Source: Epiperipatus broadwayi (lineage: Eukaryota; Onychophora; Udeonychophora; Euonychophora; Peripatidae). Taken from it: a stretch of DNA of 64,000 bases. The position numbers and the translations under genes are program-made. The notes below the pieces were generated by a model. It worked only from the letters and a program-made list of their open reading frames with translations. It ran no database searches and was not told where the DNA came from. Every line of letters begins with the position of its first letter. The stretch's first letter is position 1. The DNA lies in contig JAQFVV010012536.1 in the NCBI GenBank assembly GCA_028023455.1, positions 2,874,001 through 2,938,000 on the forward strand. Reading direction: 5' to 3'. This document shows, piece by piece, positions 22,308-33,949 of this stretch.

Positions 22308-22592
22308 AGATTCAGTTAAGCATATAACTGTTACAAAAAACCCTGCATTTCCCCATATTTCAACCATGATGTCTACCAGATTCAGCTAAGCATATAGCTG
22401 TTACAAAAAATATGCATTTCCCCACAATTCATCCACAATGTCTACCAGATTCAGCTAAGTATATAGGTGTTACAAAAAACATGCAATCTCTCATATGTCA
22501 ATCAAGCTGTCTATTAGATTCAGCTAAGCATATAGCTGATACAAAAAAATCTAAATTTCCCCAGATTTTAACCATTATATCTACCAGATTCA
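22308..22592 (+). repeat. Tandem repeat, about 69 bp x 4
   Basis: The units start agattcagctaagcatata at about 22309, 22379, 22448 and 22517, with a partial fifth at 22587. Each holds a gttacaaaaaa block. Unit length is 69-70 bp with several substitutions between units. Confidence 0.85.
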
Positions 22593-22599
22593 TTTTTAA

Positions 22600-23570
22600 T
22601 CTTTTTGGTGTTTAAGGAATGCTATGTATTGAAGTTTAGAGATTATTTTATGAAGAAATGTTTAGCATTTCTTTGTGATGTTTCTATGAGTTATACTAAG
22701 TGTTTAAAATAGACAGTTAGTGATTCGGGAGAGTAATAAATCCTGTAGTGCAAGGGATCTTTTAAATATTAATTATAATACAGTTAACGTAGATCCGTAT
22801 GTTTTTTATGATGCATGGACAGTAGCGTTTCTTTCCATAAATCAGTAAGTGCTCAGGGAGAAGCCATGATAGGAATTTAAGGTAGCCACAAGAAATATGT
22901 GGCCCTAAGCTCTGCATCCATGTTTTCATTGTTTTTCATAGTTTTTATAGTTTTCAATCCCTCACTTTTAATCACTACCATCATCACCAGTTCCTAGATT
23001 GTGATTAGTATTTATAAAAATGTATAAACAATAATAACTAGACTCTAAAGTGATGTTTAAAATTTTGTAATGCAAGAAGAGTGAAATATTAAGCAAATAA
23101 CATATCAACAGAGTGTTTGTGAAATGTTTATATATTCCAAAAATATTCTGAGAGATCAAAAACTATAGTGTATATTTGAAAATAATATAAATGATAAAAT
23201 AAAATGAATAAATATCTTTATATATATATATTATTAGAATAATTATATGTTTATTTTGTAAATTAAAACAGACATAAAACACGAGTTGTATTTATTATAA
23301 AATTATCTTATAATGGAGAATTGGAGGAAAGAAATTATTATTGAAAAACATTTTTTTTTTACTTAAATGCACAATATAACATATGTGTTCGTATGATGAA
23401 TATGACAATTTTGTAAAACTATTGAGATAAATGATTCATTATAAAAGAATATTTTATTTTATAAACATGCATAATTATTGATATGTTTATTAGAGTCATA
23501 GATTAAAATGAATTAATGGTTATATAGAGTTAGAAAAAGATACTATGATTATAATAGAATTTTTTTAATG
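22600..23570. other. No gene recognised
   Basis: AT-rich intron DNA. The minus-strand frame 22968-23159 is hydrophobic with no domain. Nothing else is seen. Confidence 0.5.
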
Positions 23571-23577
23571 AAAGGAT

Positions 23578-24062
23578 AGGGAATTTGAACTCAGACTTTC
23601 AAGCAACCTTCAACTATTCACACTATCTCATACTACTTATACACATGACCTCACACCTGTAGAAAAGATAAATAATCACCAATATATGTATTTAGTGCTG
23701 AACCAGCACTCATCAGTTGGTTCAGATTATCATCTCCCACACATATATATAATCAGTGCTCAGTTTATATTTAAGATAACAAATCTTTATACTTTAATGG
23801 ACAGGCTCCAATCTATTCCAATAACCAACTCTTCAGCCATCCATACCATTGAAAATCTGATGATAGAATACCCAAATCCCATGCTGATTACGTTTATGTG
23901 TGGAAGATGATAATCTGGACCAACCAGGAGTGCTGGTTCAGCACAAAATACATATATTGGTGATTATTTATCTTTTCTACATGTGTGTGGTCATGTGTAT
24001 CAGTAGTATGAAATAGTGTGAAAGGTTGAAGGTTGCTTGAAAGTCTGACTTCAAATCCCCTA
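23578..24062. repeat. Family W inverted pair (foldback)
   Basis: Two family-W arms face each other: tttgaactcagactttcaag at 23584 and its counterpart ttgaaagtctgacttcaaat at about 24037-24056. Each arm ends in a B-box-like GTTCRAATCC/GACTTCAAATCC block. Each arm contains the W ribozyme region, but both are damaged: the left arm has TAAA for GAAA, and the right arm has CCAGGA for CTGATGA. Confidence 0.8.
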
Positions 24063-24249
24063 TATTTACAATTAAGTTTCAGGTATAAGAATGCCTACAT
24101 TTCAAATTTTAACCAAAATTATTTAAATGTTTAGACTAGAAAAAAATGCTAAAATAGTTTATAAATGTTCAGTTTAAAGTAATAGAGACTATTACTTTAT
24201 AATAGTAAATATTTTGAAGGTGAAATTATTTACTTTCTGTGTAAATATT

Positions 24250-24560
24250 TTTGGTTGATTTCTCATCCCTGGTGTTCACCTAGAGATATCGCTATTTCTA
24301 GGTCAATTCCTAGAAATATATCGTTTCACCGGCCTTCACCCAACAAAAGAGGAATTTTTCTATGTTATAAATGCAGAAAAGAGTCCTCACGTTATGTTGG
24401 ATGGAGGCAGATGGTTGGCAGCAACAGAAGTCAACACAAAGAGACTTCTTTATACGATAAAACACAGAAAGAGTTCCCGATGACTCCCGGTTATGGCTTT
24501 TTTCTATGCTAAAAGAAAGAAATGCCTTGATCGGCTGCCATAGTAGTTGATTTTGTTCAT
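24250..24560. other. Locally GC-richer block of unknown nature
   Basis: Contains an inverted motif pair, tcacctagagatatcgctat and tcctagaaatatatcgtttc, followed by an 85-codon frame (24255-24512) with no domain I know. It may be transposon-derived. Confidence 0.35.
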
Positions 24561-24984
24561 AAATTTTCTCGTAATAGTAGAATATCTATTTTCTCTGTAG
24601 TTTCGTGTGAAAGTGTGTGTATTTGAAGTGGTCATAGTTTTTTAAAATTTGATGATGTCTATTTTTTTTAATGTGTTGTAACTTACTTTACTGTTGTAAG
24701 TTCAGTAATAATGTCCTGAAGATTCCATTACGAAGGGGTAATCCTCAAAAATTGCTTTTAAGGGTGCCGAACGGAAAAAATTTCAAGGATCATGCAAAAG
24801 TACCGTTTTTGTGAGAATTCGTCCATGACAAGTTACTTTTGCTATATATATATGCACGAAGAATCACAACCCAGTGTCTAATTATTAAGAATTACTTGTC
24901 CGAAAAAGAAAATTAGTCGGGTATTATTATTTTTTTTTGTTACATTTATTATTTCAAAATAAGATTAGTTTTTATATCTACACA

Positions 24985-25340
24985 CTAACAAAAACAACCC
25001 AGTTCCTGATTAATTACTGTCTTTAAAAAAAAGCAAATTCAATGGGGTTTGATTTTTTTCAATGGAGTATTTGAATTACGGTTTGTTTGTTTTTATATAT
25101 ACACAAGATTTACCAAAACAAAAAAAAACCACTTTCTGATTAATTACTGTCAAAAGAAACGCAAATTAGTCGGCTATCATTTTTAAATTTAGTATTTCAA
25201 TAATGGTACCCTTTTTATATAGACAGACTTAACAAAAACAACCCACTTTCTGATTCATTACTGTCCCCCCCAAAAAAAAAAAGAAAACGGAAATTAGTCG
25301 GGTATCATTTTTTAATCGAGTCTTTCAATGATGGTCCTTA
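24985..25340 (+). repeat. Degenerate tandem repeat, about 110-130 bp
   Basis: Blocks of the form taacaaaaacaacccactt, ctgattaattactgtc, gcaaattagtcggg recur about three times with A-run length changes. Confidence 0.65.
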
Positions 25341-25404
25341 CTAATAGTAGTCGGGTATCAATTCTAAATTGTAGTATATAAATTACATTACTTTTGATAG
25401 ATTT

Positions 25405-25935
25405 AGAATTACATCTTGCTTTTTTAATAAAATGATTGATTTAAAACTCTTGACCAAAAATACCGTAACTTTTAAAAAAGACACATATAAAGTCCAAAAA
25501 AAATGAGAAAAAGCCCCGTAATTTTGAAGACACACACACACAAACTAAAAATAATCTAAGAATAATAAATATTGACTTATTATGTCTTGCTTTTGAATCA
25601 AATTATTGATTTACTCTTGCAAAAAAAATACCGTAACTTTAAAAAGACACATATAAAGTCCAAAAAAAAAATTCGAAAAAGCCCCATAACTTTAAAGACA
25701 TACACACAAACTCCAAAATAAGATAAGATTAATAAACATTTACTTATTACGTCTTGCTTTTGAATAAAATTATTGATTTACTCTTGCAAAAAAAAAAAAA
25801 GACCGTAACTTTAAAAAGACACACGTAAAGTCCAAAAAAAAAAAAAAATTAGAACAACACCATAACTTTAAAGACACACACACACAAACTCAAAAACAAG
25901 ATAAGATTAAAAAACATTTACAAAAATGAAAAAAA
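25405..25935 (+). repeat. Tandem repeat, about 170 bp x 3
   Basis: The blocks taccgtaacttt (25461, 25629, 25802), agacacatataaagtcc and gacacacacacacaaact recur with a period of 170-172 bp. Units differ mainly in homopolymer length. Confidence 0.8.
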
Positions 25936-25939
25936 ATAA

Positions 25940-26400
25940 CATCATATAATAGTATTAGTTAGTAGAATATTTTATTACAAATCTAAGAAATCGGATCTTT
26001 TTAGATCAAATCGATCATTTAGGTCCGGCCTGGAATCGTTATATGTATATGTTTTTGATTAGCATCAACGCCATCCTGTGGCACCAAGGATGAGAAAACA
26101 ACCATATTTTTTATGTAATCATTTTTTTAAATTTTATAATGATTTAATTTTGTAAATATAATATTTGTAAATTTTAAAATTTTATATTTGTTATTATAAT
26201 AAATTGCCAATATTACTTTTAATTAACCAAATGTCTAGAGTTTCTTTTCTTGTTGTGTCCAGGTCAATAAGAATCATTCTAACCACACACATGCACTATA
26301 ACAATTGATTATATCTTGGTATAATTGCACATCATCTAAAAAAGATAAATTATGGTTATCATATTATGATTAGTGAAGATATTATTTACTGAATCTTAAG
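25940..26400. other. No gene recognised
   Basis: AT-rich intron sequence between a tandem repeat and a foldback element. Confidence 0.45.
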
Positions 26401-26666
26401 AATATATCTTTTTAAAATAATTACAATCTTCTTACATCTTTTAAGCAAAAAATATTTATTATTATAATTACAGTTTTGGCTGTTCCTCGCAGTCTTCTTC
26501 AGATCTCATTCTATTTCTCTACTTTTCCCTTTCCACCATTTTAGTAGAGAAATAAAATGAGATCTGAAGAAAGCTATGAGGAACAGTCGAAACTGTAATT
26601 ATAATAATAAATACTTTTTACTTAAAAGATGTAAGAAGATTATAATTATTTTAAAAAGATACATTG
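26401..26666. repeat. 266-bp foldback carrying a ribozyme-like module in both arms
   Basis: The arms begin atatctttttaaaataatta and end in its complement near 26666. Each arm contains CTGAAGA, a hairpin of the type GACTG-CGAGGAA-CAGTC, then GAAA-CTGTAATT (right arm 26564-26592 plus; left arm 26471-26502 minus, with changes). The layout resembles a hammerhead core, but no stem-I partner is visible. Fold strength is high. Confidence 0.75.
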
Positions 26667-26669
26667 TTG

Positions 26670-27350
26670 TGTATGAAGAAGCAAAATAAGGAAGAGGAGG
26701 AAGGAAGAATTGTTTATAGAATTATATAATTAATTTTAAGAGTGGTATAATGCAAATTTTTCATTATCATGTTTAATAGTTATAACAAAACTTGATGTTT
26801 TAAAATGCCATGTGGAAAACACAATAAATATAATGCATAATAAGATGAAATTATTGTGAGTTTATTTAAGACAATAAATATTAGTTGTAGTAGTTGATAA
26901 TTTTAATTTGTTTTGCTGACTAGTAAAATAAATGAGTTTAGAAATAAGGATTATTGAGTAGATTTATTTTTATTGATTATTATTGTTTTTATATAGCTAG
27001 ATGTACATAAAATCCCTCGTTACATGTGGCTACATTAACGAATGTGTTAATTGCAAAAATAAGAACATGAGATTAAGATTCTAAGTGTGTTATAGTTTGT
27101 TTTTTAAGAATAAATGGATTGTATTAAAATAAATTAATGTAAAATAATTTAGTACTTCAATTTAATTTTAGAAATATTAATTGTCATTTATTTTAATATG
27201 TGAGTCATGGAAGTATTACTTATCGTGTAGGGAAGTAGATAGGATGATATTTCTATGCCATTGGGGATATATCTTTTGGGATATATTCTTAATGTTAACA
27301 ATACATGTGTACCTTACTAGATGCTTTTAATTATGAGTCTTGTGATTTTA
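26670..27350. other. No gene recognised
   Basis: AT-rich intron sequence. Confidence 0.45.
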
Positions 27351-27351
27351 G

Positions 27352-27408
27352 TATTCAATGGAATCGTTTGTAAGAATTCTTACTATTCAATGGAATCGTT
27401 TGTAAGAA
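27352..27408 (+). repeat. Short tandem duplication (25 bp, period 32)
   Basis: The sequence tattcaatggaatcgtttgt plus aagaa occurs exactly twice, at 27352-27376 and 27384-27408. A TTAGTTAATT-rich stretch follows to about 27610. Confidence 0.85.
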
Positions 27409-27745
27409 GGCTGAACTGATATTTAAATCATTAGTTAGTTAAATTGATTAATTAATTAATTGGAATTTCAATCGTTAGTTAATAGATTATTAACTTAGTA
27501 GTGGTTTATAGATCTATAGTAAATCATTAGTTAATTAGTGGGTAGTTATTATTATATTTAAAGTAGTGATTTAAATCAACAATTGACTAATACTTAAGTA
27601 GTTGATTGATTAATTGAGTTATAGTTAGCTTCTCGATAAGGATTGCAATATAAATAAACAATTTAACAGTAAAAAAATATTATATTTTAAATTCTTTAAT
27701 AGCGCTTTCAATTATGTAGCAAACCTCGTCTGCTTTAAATGATTT

Positions 27746-28330
27746 TCAAATTTTAATGTGACGTAAATTTCCATAAGCTGTGTATGGCCGTATTTGCAAC
27801 TTGCCATTAATAACATTATATTTATTTATTAAAATTGCCTCTTTAATTTTCTTCTTTTTATGATTCCTTTCTTCCATTAATACTTTTATTTCATTAATAT
27901 TAAATGTATACCTATAACTACAAGTCTTTTCATGGTCAAAGAATACTGAAGCTGTCTTAAATTGACTATTTACATTATTTTGAATCCAATTATATAATAA
28001 TCTTTTTTTCACAGAACATCTCGATTCATCGATATATAATTTATTACATCCACATGAAATCTAATAAATTATATTACTTCTTTGCATTTTAAGAATTATA
28101 CTCTTAGAATTATTAATCAATCGATTAACATTTAAAGGAACACAAAATGAAATATTATACTTTTCTTTAAATATATTCTTAATTAATTTTGATTGCATGT
28201 TATTTACAAATGGCAGAGATATCCATTTTTTATTATCTAAGGTAACATTGCAAACCCTCTTCCTATTATTAAATGAATTTACTGCACATAAAATTTGGTT
28301 TTTATCATAACCAGCCTTTGAGATTTAAGT
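27746..28330 (-). pseudogene. Penelope-like element, second family: RT C-terminus and GIY-YIG domain
   Basis: The minus strand encodes LPFVNNMQSKLIKNIFKEKY and FCVPLNVNRLINNSK, the linker typical of Penelope proteins. A GIY-YIG-like domain follows (SCGCNKLYIDESRCSVKKRL, then HEKTCSYRYTFN and KKKKIKEAILINKYN). A stop just before SCGC and YID in place of YIG indicate decay. It differs clearly from the fragments at 1-175 and 42300-43060, so it is another family. The region right of it, to about 28400, may be the decayed end of the RT. Confidence 0.75.
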
Positions 28331-28399
28331 AAGAAAGTACAATCTATATTAACATTTTTATTGTATAAAGGCAATTGTAGCATTATGTAGTTTGATGCA

Positions 28400-29370
28400 T
28401 TGATGAAGTGGCAGACCTGAAGCCCAATGACCATCGCCCAATTCTATCCCTACCGATGTTGAAATTTATTAAAACTTCCCCAAGAAATAAACTATTCAAT
28501 TATTTTAATGTATTATATAAGTGCTAAATATGTGAATAAATGTATTTATAAATTAAGATTAATAAATGTTGTTAAACTATGCTAATTAGTTCCTCATTTT
28601 GGAGCAAAGCATAACAACTGCCAACGAAAATAATTAATCCCTAGTAAGAAGATAAAATGTTTTGTACTGAAAATTAATTCACAGTTGCCCTTCCATTATA
28701 AAATGTCTAAAGAAGGCACTCTTAAAGAGTCTGACATCAAATAACCAGGAAACTGTATGGCATATATAGATTAATTCAGGTTATTCTTAAATGGTAATAG
28801 TATTACAAGGTCAGAGATTAAACTGGCTAAGTATAAGTTATTGCATGTGCCAACTGTACAAATACATCCCATTGAATTATCATATAAAAACAATAGAAAT
28901 TTTATCTACCCTCTCCTGTCAAAAGCCTTTAACAATCAAAGATTCCAAATGAATCAATCAATAATACAATAAGTAGGTATGAGTTTGATACCTTTGTAAA
29001 TGAAGCATGTAGAGATGGAATTACGTGTCATAAAGGATCATAAACTGTGAATAAAACTTCTAATGAATTTAAAAACCACAACTGAGTCAGCCCTAGCTCA
29101 GATGACTTTAACCAACCCAACAACCAATCAGGCCCCACTTCAGGTATATAGTAGCGTAAGAATAAAAAATAACAAATGTGTTAAAGAATCAAGATTTTTA
29201 TTATTTCATTATTATTATCTAACAAGAATAATTATTATTTATTCTGTATCTAGTAAGAAGTTAATCTAGATAAATAGTGACTTTATTTATTAAAAGATAT
29301 TATTTCACTCAATATTAATAAAATCCAATCATACATCATATTACTTATATAGCTTATATTTACAAATATT
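28400..29370. other. No gene recognised
   Basis: AT-rich. The plus frame around 28830-28960 (KLAKYKLLHVPTVQIHP...) might be retroelement-derived, but I cannot assign it. Confidence 0.35.
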
Positions 29371-29791
29371 TAAAATAAAGAGCATGCCAATAACTCTAAA
29401 CAAACTTATTTTATTATTTTTTTTTTTTGTGCTAAATGCCACAAGAGAACGCATTCGAAAACTTTATCTAGGATTGTCCCCATCCCCAGATCGATGTTGA
29501 GCTATGGCTCTCATCAGTGAGGAGCTATTATTATTTTTTATGCTAAATGACACAAGAAAATGCATTCAAAATCTTTATCTAGGATTGTCCCCATCCCCAG
29601 ACCGGTTTCAAGTTATGACTCTCATCAGTGAGGAGTGCTTAGCTCCTCACTTATGAAAGCCATAGTTCGAAATCGGTCTGGGGATGAGGACAATCCTAGA
29701 TAAAGACTTTTAATGCATTTTCTTGTGGCATTTAGAATTAAAAAATAATAAAATAAGCTTGTTTAGAGTTGTTGGCATATTCTTTATTTTA
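29371..29791. repeat. Foldback element 40 nt from the exon 3 splice donor, with hammerhead cores
   Basis: Outer arms: aataaagagcatgccaataa at 29375 and its complement ending at 29791. Inside, the left half holds two tandem ribozyme units (minus strand, about 29483-29529 and 29594-29634) and the right half one inverted unit (plus strand, about 29644-29684). The second minus unit is intact and is listed separately. The others have GAA replaced by AAC and CTGATGA by CTTATGA. The element ends just 40 bp intron-side of the exon 3 donor at 29831. Confidence 0.8.
29594..29634 (-). ncRNA. Hammerhead ribozyme-like motif, intact core
   Basis: Minus strand: stem I TCCTCA, CTGATGA (29622-29628), stem II GAGT-CATA-ACTT, GAA (29607-29609), palindromic stem III ACCGGT (29601-29606), cleavage base C (29600, GTC triplet), then TGGGGA pairing with TCCTCA over 6 bp with one wobble. 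The neighbouring copy has GAGC/GCTC in stem II, so this stem keeps pairing despite base changes. A 6-nt palindromic stem III is typical of hammerheads that act as dimers. Not tested. Confidence 0.7.
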
Positions 29792-29831
29792 CATATTTTA
29801 TTTAATATATTTGAATTAAAAATCATTTTAC

Positions 29832-30016
29832 CTTATGAATAAATATAGTCCCACATAATCCTCTTCTACCTGCAGTTTTCTCAGGACCTGTTAGAGCACA
29901 GTCTTCACCAACTAATACCATCTCTATGAGAAGACCTTCTGCTTTGGCTCTTTCCACAGCTATACCAAAATTAAGATGATCTCCGGTGTAATTTGTTACA
30001 ATTACTAAAGTTCCAG
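29832..30016 (-). CDS. TKFC: Dihydroxyacetone kinase / triokinase, exon 3
   Basis: This 185-nt exon encodes [20 protein letters not shown] through [24 protein letters not shown] and TAGRRG are hallmark DhaK segments; the Asp in NYTGD (residue 118 here) matches the family's active-site Asp. The acceptor is AG at 30017-30018 and the donor GTAAAA from 29831. The two bases at its start complete an Ala codon (G from exon 2 plus CT), and it ends in phase 0, which fits exon 4. No stop or frameshift. Confidence 0.92.
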
Positions 30017-30195
30017 CTTTAAAGAAGAGAGAACATCTACTAATAACGTGCAACCACACATTTATTACTTTTATAAAACTGATATTATTAGCAATTTCGA
30101 ATGTTACAGATGGGAAAAAATAATTTTAAAAGATCATATTATATATGTAATTATTGAATAACTTTATAGCTCATTCATAAAAATTTTGAGTGCCA

Positions 30196-30285
30196 GAAGT
30201 CTCAGAACTGAAATCAATCCAAGAACCTTCTGGTTCAGAGTCTGATACTTTACCACTGCACCAAACCATACAGAGTGAAAACCAT
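30196..30285 (-). repeat. tRNA-like SINE head
   Basis: The minus strand reads ggtttggtgcagtggtaaag (A-box-like) and tcttggattgatttc (B-box-like), similar to the head of family Z. It is degenerate. Confidence 0.5.
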
Positions 30286-30317
30286 ATATTAAAATTATAT
30301 AATACAAAATGAAAATT

Positions 30318-30600
30318 TAAACAGGGTGTATGGTAGGAGTAACAAAAAGAGATTGAAAATGAAATACATGGATGAGGATGTATTGTTAGAAAATATGATA
30401 ATAGATGGACAGTTAAATCTTAAACTGGATTTCAAGAAATTGTAAAAGATCTAGAAAGAGACCATGAGTGAGATGGATGGATAAAATAGGAAAGTGTGCT
30501 GGAGTGATGTGGAGATGAGAGGCTAGAGATCAGAAAAATGGATTGAAATTGGAAAGACTTCATCCTGCAGTGGATCCATAATGGTTAAAAATGATGATAA
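30318..30600 (+). pseudogene. RTE-type retrotransposon 3' end fragment
   Basis: The decayed C-terminal tail of an RTE-clade RT protein: a GVTKRD-like start, RWTVKS, KRPxVRWxDKIGKCAGVMWR-like text and LQWIHNG at the end, then gatgataatgatg repeats. It lies antisense to TKFC in intron 2. Other fragments of the same family are at 37370, 38560, 46245, 52075, 59763 and 61125. Confidence 0.75.
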
Positions 30601-30689
30601 TGATGACTTATATACAAGGCCCTGCTTAAAATAAAGTTAACTAAATAATCAAGCAGTATGGTCAATGTATATACATAATCATTGTTAAA

Positions 30690-30880
30690 TGATGTCCTGT
30701 GTGGTTTAGTTCAGAAATAAAGTTATGGAACCAAAAACTTAAGATTCTTGGATTGAGTCTCAGCTGACTAAAATTTTAAAACAAACTCAATTTGATCACC
30801 TGACTGAAAACTCATTCTGTCATTTGGAATTTGAATATCACATAACCTCTCAAGTAACCAATCATAAAATTATTATTTAC
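30690..30880 (+). repeat. tRNA-derived SINE, family Z
   Basis: Head gtgtggtttagttcagaaat (A-box-like) and cttggattgagtctcag (B-box-like), then a body ending tcacataacctctcaagtaa. Similar body text occurs at 58340-58745 and on the minus strand at 53700-53830. Confidence 0.55.
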
Positions 30881-30939
30881 ATCATAAATGATAGTTTATC
30901 ATTGATATATAAAATATATACATATTAGACCATAGATAA

Positions 30940-31400
30940 AGGTGAGTATCCATCTTTATGGAATAACCGAGGTTGCCTTGGCAACAGATTGAAATTGTTG
31001 ATTGTTATTGATATTGGTATTGTTTAAGTGTTAACTAATTTCAATAAACTCACATTTATAAACCTACCTAACCATGAACATTATTAGCTTTATTATCTAA
31101 GTAATACATAGCTTCAGTGCGGAATGAAAGATATAATTTACTATTTATTGGTCTGCTTTCAGAACAGGTTTTATTTACCTGTTTAATGAAGTTTGTTTAA
31201 ACTTTTTTAAACTAATAATCTCACTCTCTTTAGTCAAGTTGCAATCTTTAGTGTCAATATAAACCTATTTGACCATAGATAAAGGTGGATTTCCACCTTT
31301 ATTGATTAAAGGAGGTTGCCTTGACAATAGATTGAGATAGTTGATTGTTATTGATACTGATGTTGTTTAGATGTTGAATGCTTTCATATATTAATCAAAG
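30940..31400 (+). repeat. Family Q: two direct copies
   Basis: gaccatagataaaggtg, then gaggttgccttgg and gattgttattgatattg, occur at 30944-31035, and again with changes at 31270-31375. A minus-strand copy lies in the likely 3' region of the upstream TKFC copy (59275-59395). Function unknown. Confidence 0.7.
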
Positions 31401-31839
31401 TTAATATTTAATCAAAACTATTTAGAAATAGAAAGGAAAGTTAAGTTACAAGTAGCAAAATAGATTGAAATAAATTAGAGTAACCAAAAGTAAAATATGT
31501 ATAATTTAAATATTATGTAAATTAGAAATGGTAAATTAAAAGCAAATGATATAGAAAAGATATAAAACAAAACAAAAAAGGTAAAGAACAAGAAAAACTA
31601 TAATAAAATAATAAATTTGAACTATTCAGACTATTTTCTACTTACATATAATCTGGACTTATACAAACCTTTCCTAGCATATATAAAGTAAACAAATTTT
31701 AAAAATGTGATGTCCAATCCAACACAATTATTAGTTTCCTTTTGACTTGCATTGTATAAATATCTCTTGCATTATTCTTTGGTGTTAATTTACATTTTTT
31801 TTAATATTTTCATGTTTGTGCTATAGATAATAGTGAATA

Positions 31840-32785
31840 TAAAGCCAATAAACATCACATGACCACCACTTCTTATTCTTGTGTATAACTGTTGTTAAAA
31901 CCGGCAAAACTCACTATACGTATTGCCACACACAGCAAGCTAGAGTAATCAATGGATGCCTGAAGGCTTGTACATAAAATCCCCATCTAGTGCTTAGGCA
32001 TCCAATATCCCCAGACTAGTTTCTGGCTTGTGGCCTTCATCAGTAAGGAACCTTGGATCTGAGAGCTCTCCACTTAACTACAAAACTAAACTGAAAACAC
32101 TTTAATGTTTTCAATCCAAGCCCATTAGCTTATATAGTCATATGGGTCTGAGCTCATATCAGTACCCATACATTTTGGTGTTTTTTTGGTTCTTTAATAA
32201 CCATAGCCACTACTATCCTATTAGACAGAATTGGTTTTAAGCCAATAAAGATCACATGACCACCGCTGATTACTCTAGCTTGCTGTGTGTGGCAATACGT
32301 ATAGTGAGTTTTGCCTGTTTTAACAACAGTTATACACAAGCATAAGAAATGGTGGTCATGTGATGTTTATTGGCTTAAAACCAATCCTGCATAATAGGAT
32401 AGTGGTGGCTATGGTTATTAAAGAATCAAAGACACCAAAATGTAAGGGTACTGAACTGAGTTCAGACCCATAGGAATATATAAGCTAATGGTCTTGGATT
32501 GAAAACATTAAAGTGTTTTCAGTTTAAGACTCATAGTTTTGTAGTTAAGTGAAGATAAAAGGTGGCTGCTGGAGGGCTGCATTAGATCCTAAGATCTAGG
32601 TGCAATGCACTCAGATCCAAGGCTCCTCACTGACGAATGCCACAAGCCAGAAACTAGTCTGGGGATATTGGATGAGTAGGCACTAGATGGGGATTTTATG
32701 CACAAGCCTTCTGGCATCCATTGATTACTCTAGCTTGCTGTGTGTGGCAATACATATAGTGAGTTTTGCCTGTTTTAATAGTGAA
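31840..32785. repeat. Family X composite foldback
   Basis: Ends are ggcaaaactcactatacgta (31913) and its complement near 32772. Between them lie X units in both orientations, a central inverted segment (about 32250-32400, including aagccaataaa...ttattggctt) and two hammerhead regions (minus at 32000-32058; plus at about 32604-32665 with a weak stem II). There is no open frame of note. At about 940 bp it could fold into a large hairpin within TKFC intron 2. Confidence 0.8.
32000..32058 (-). ncRNA. Hammerhead ribozyme-like motif (family X), long stem I
   Basis: Minus strand: distal stem I ATCCAA, loop GG(T), proximal TCCTTA, CTGATGA (32037-32043), stem II GGC-CACAA-GCC between single A bases, GAA (32021-32023), palindromic ACTAGT (32015-32020), cleavage C (32014, GTC), then TGGGGA, TA, TTGGAT. 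The two stem-I halves pair as TCCTTA/TGGGGA (with wobbles) and ATCCAA/TTGGAT (6 bp). In other X copies stem II is AGC/GCT instead of GGC/GCC, a compensated change. Confidence 0.7.
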
Positions 32786-33280
32786 TATACAGTGCAAGAA
32801 AAACATATAAATTTTCAGATCCTTACATAGGCAAAGGACAGAATGGGTCTTAGAGTCTAATAATAGCACCATTGAAGTACTAATAAGGAAATGAGAATAA
32901 ATAATAGCAATAACTAAACAAATCTTCAACATGACATTACATTTAAAATTAAAGAGATTTATTAAATATAATGCAACTTTTTATAAAATAGGCTCTCAGA
33001 TTAATGGAAAAAGTATATAAGAATCAAGAAGACAAAGGTATTACAAAAGAATGGATAATCAGAATATTTATTGAATAAATTAAAATGAACCACTAGGATG
33101 AAGTATGTTTTCTAAGCTAAAGAAATAATTAAATAATATTAATAATAATAATAAACTTTAAGGAAAAATGGCAAGACAAAATTTATTGATGATTATTAAA
33201 AAAGAATGACATTATGAATATTTAAACAATAGAACAAATGTAAATATATAAAATTTATTAAGCGTAAACAGATAATATTA

Positions 33281-33491
33281 TAATAAAGTGAAATCTAAAG
33301 CCTTCAACAGATACGCCTTAAACATGCTAACATGACAGCCAATAAGATGAAATAATGACATCTTTTTCTTTTAGTTCTGACTTGTGTTTGAGAATTGAGA
33401 GGTCCATGTGATGTCATTATTCCATCTTATTGGCTGTCATGTTAGCATGTTTAAGGCGTATCTGTGGAAGGCTTTAGCTTTCACATTATTA
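33281..33491. repeat. 211-bp foldback (MITE-like)
   Basis: Arms from taataaagtgaaatctaaag at 33281 and its complement ending at 33491. They share about 85 bp including aacatgctaacatgacagcc. Internal spacer of about 60 bp. No coding sequence. Confidence 0.85.
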
Positions 33492-33949
33492 CAATAGAAC
33501 AAATATTGGGAACTTGTAGAAGTAATTATGAGTGACAAGAGGAACCTGTCTTAAATGTACCACTGATGATAATGATGCTGTCTGGATATAACACTTGTAA
33601 ATTGGCCTATTTTATTTTTTGTGTGGTGGTAATAATGCAGCTGACCAGAGGTGTGTTGATGAAACAAATACTGCAAAGTAACTCATTTTTACAATAGAGT
33701 AAATAATATGTAACAATAAGTTTCGACCATTTATTATACCCACAATAGATAGCAGATTTCCAATTTATATATTTATCATGAGTTTATCAAAATCCCATCC
33801 AAACTCATGGTTGTTTAAATGCAATGATCACAAACAGACTAATAATGTCAGAATTTTTTATTGATCCATCAAAACTTCACTTCTCAATTCATGATCAATA
33901 ACAATTTGAAAATTCATCCTGATTACTTTTAAATATAAAATAATGTAAT

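Noticed and set aside
26401-26666. Functional hammerheads in the 26.5-kb foldback
   Set aside because: Core and stem II are suggestive but no stem-I partner follows the GAAA side, so a complete ribozyme cannot be drawn.
28690-29160. A BEL/Pao or other retroelement coding region
   Set aside because: Isolated frames with vague resemblance only; no motif strong enough to assign.
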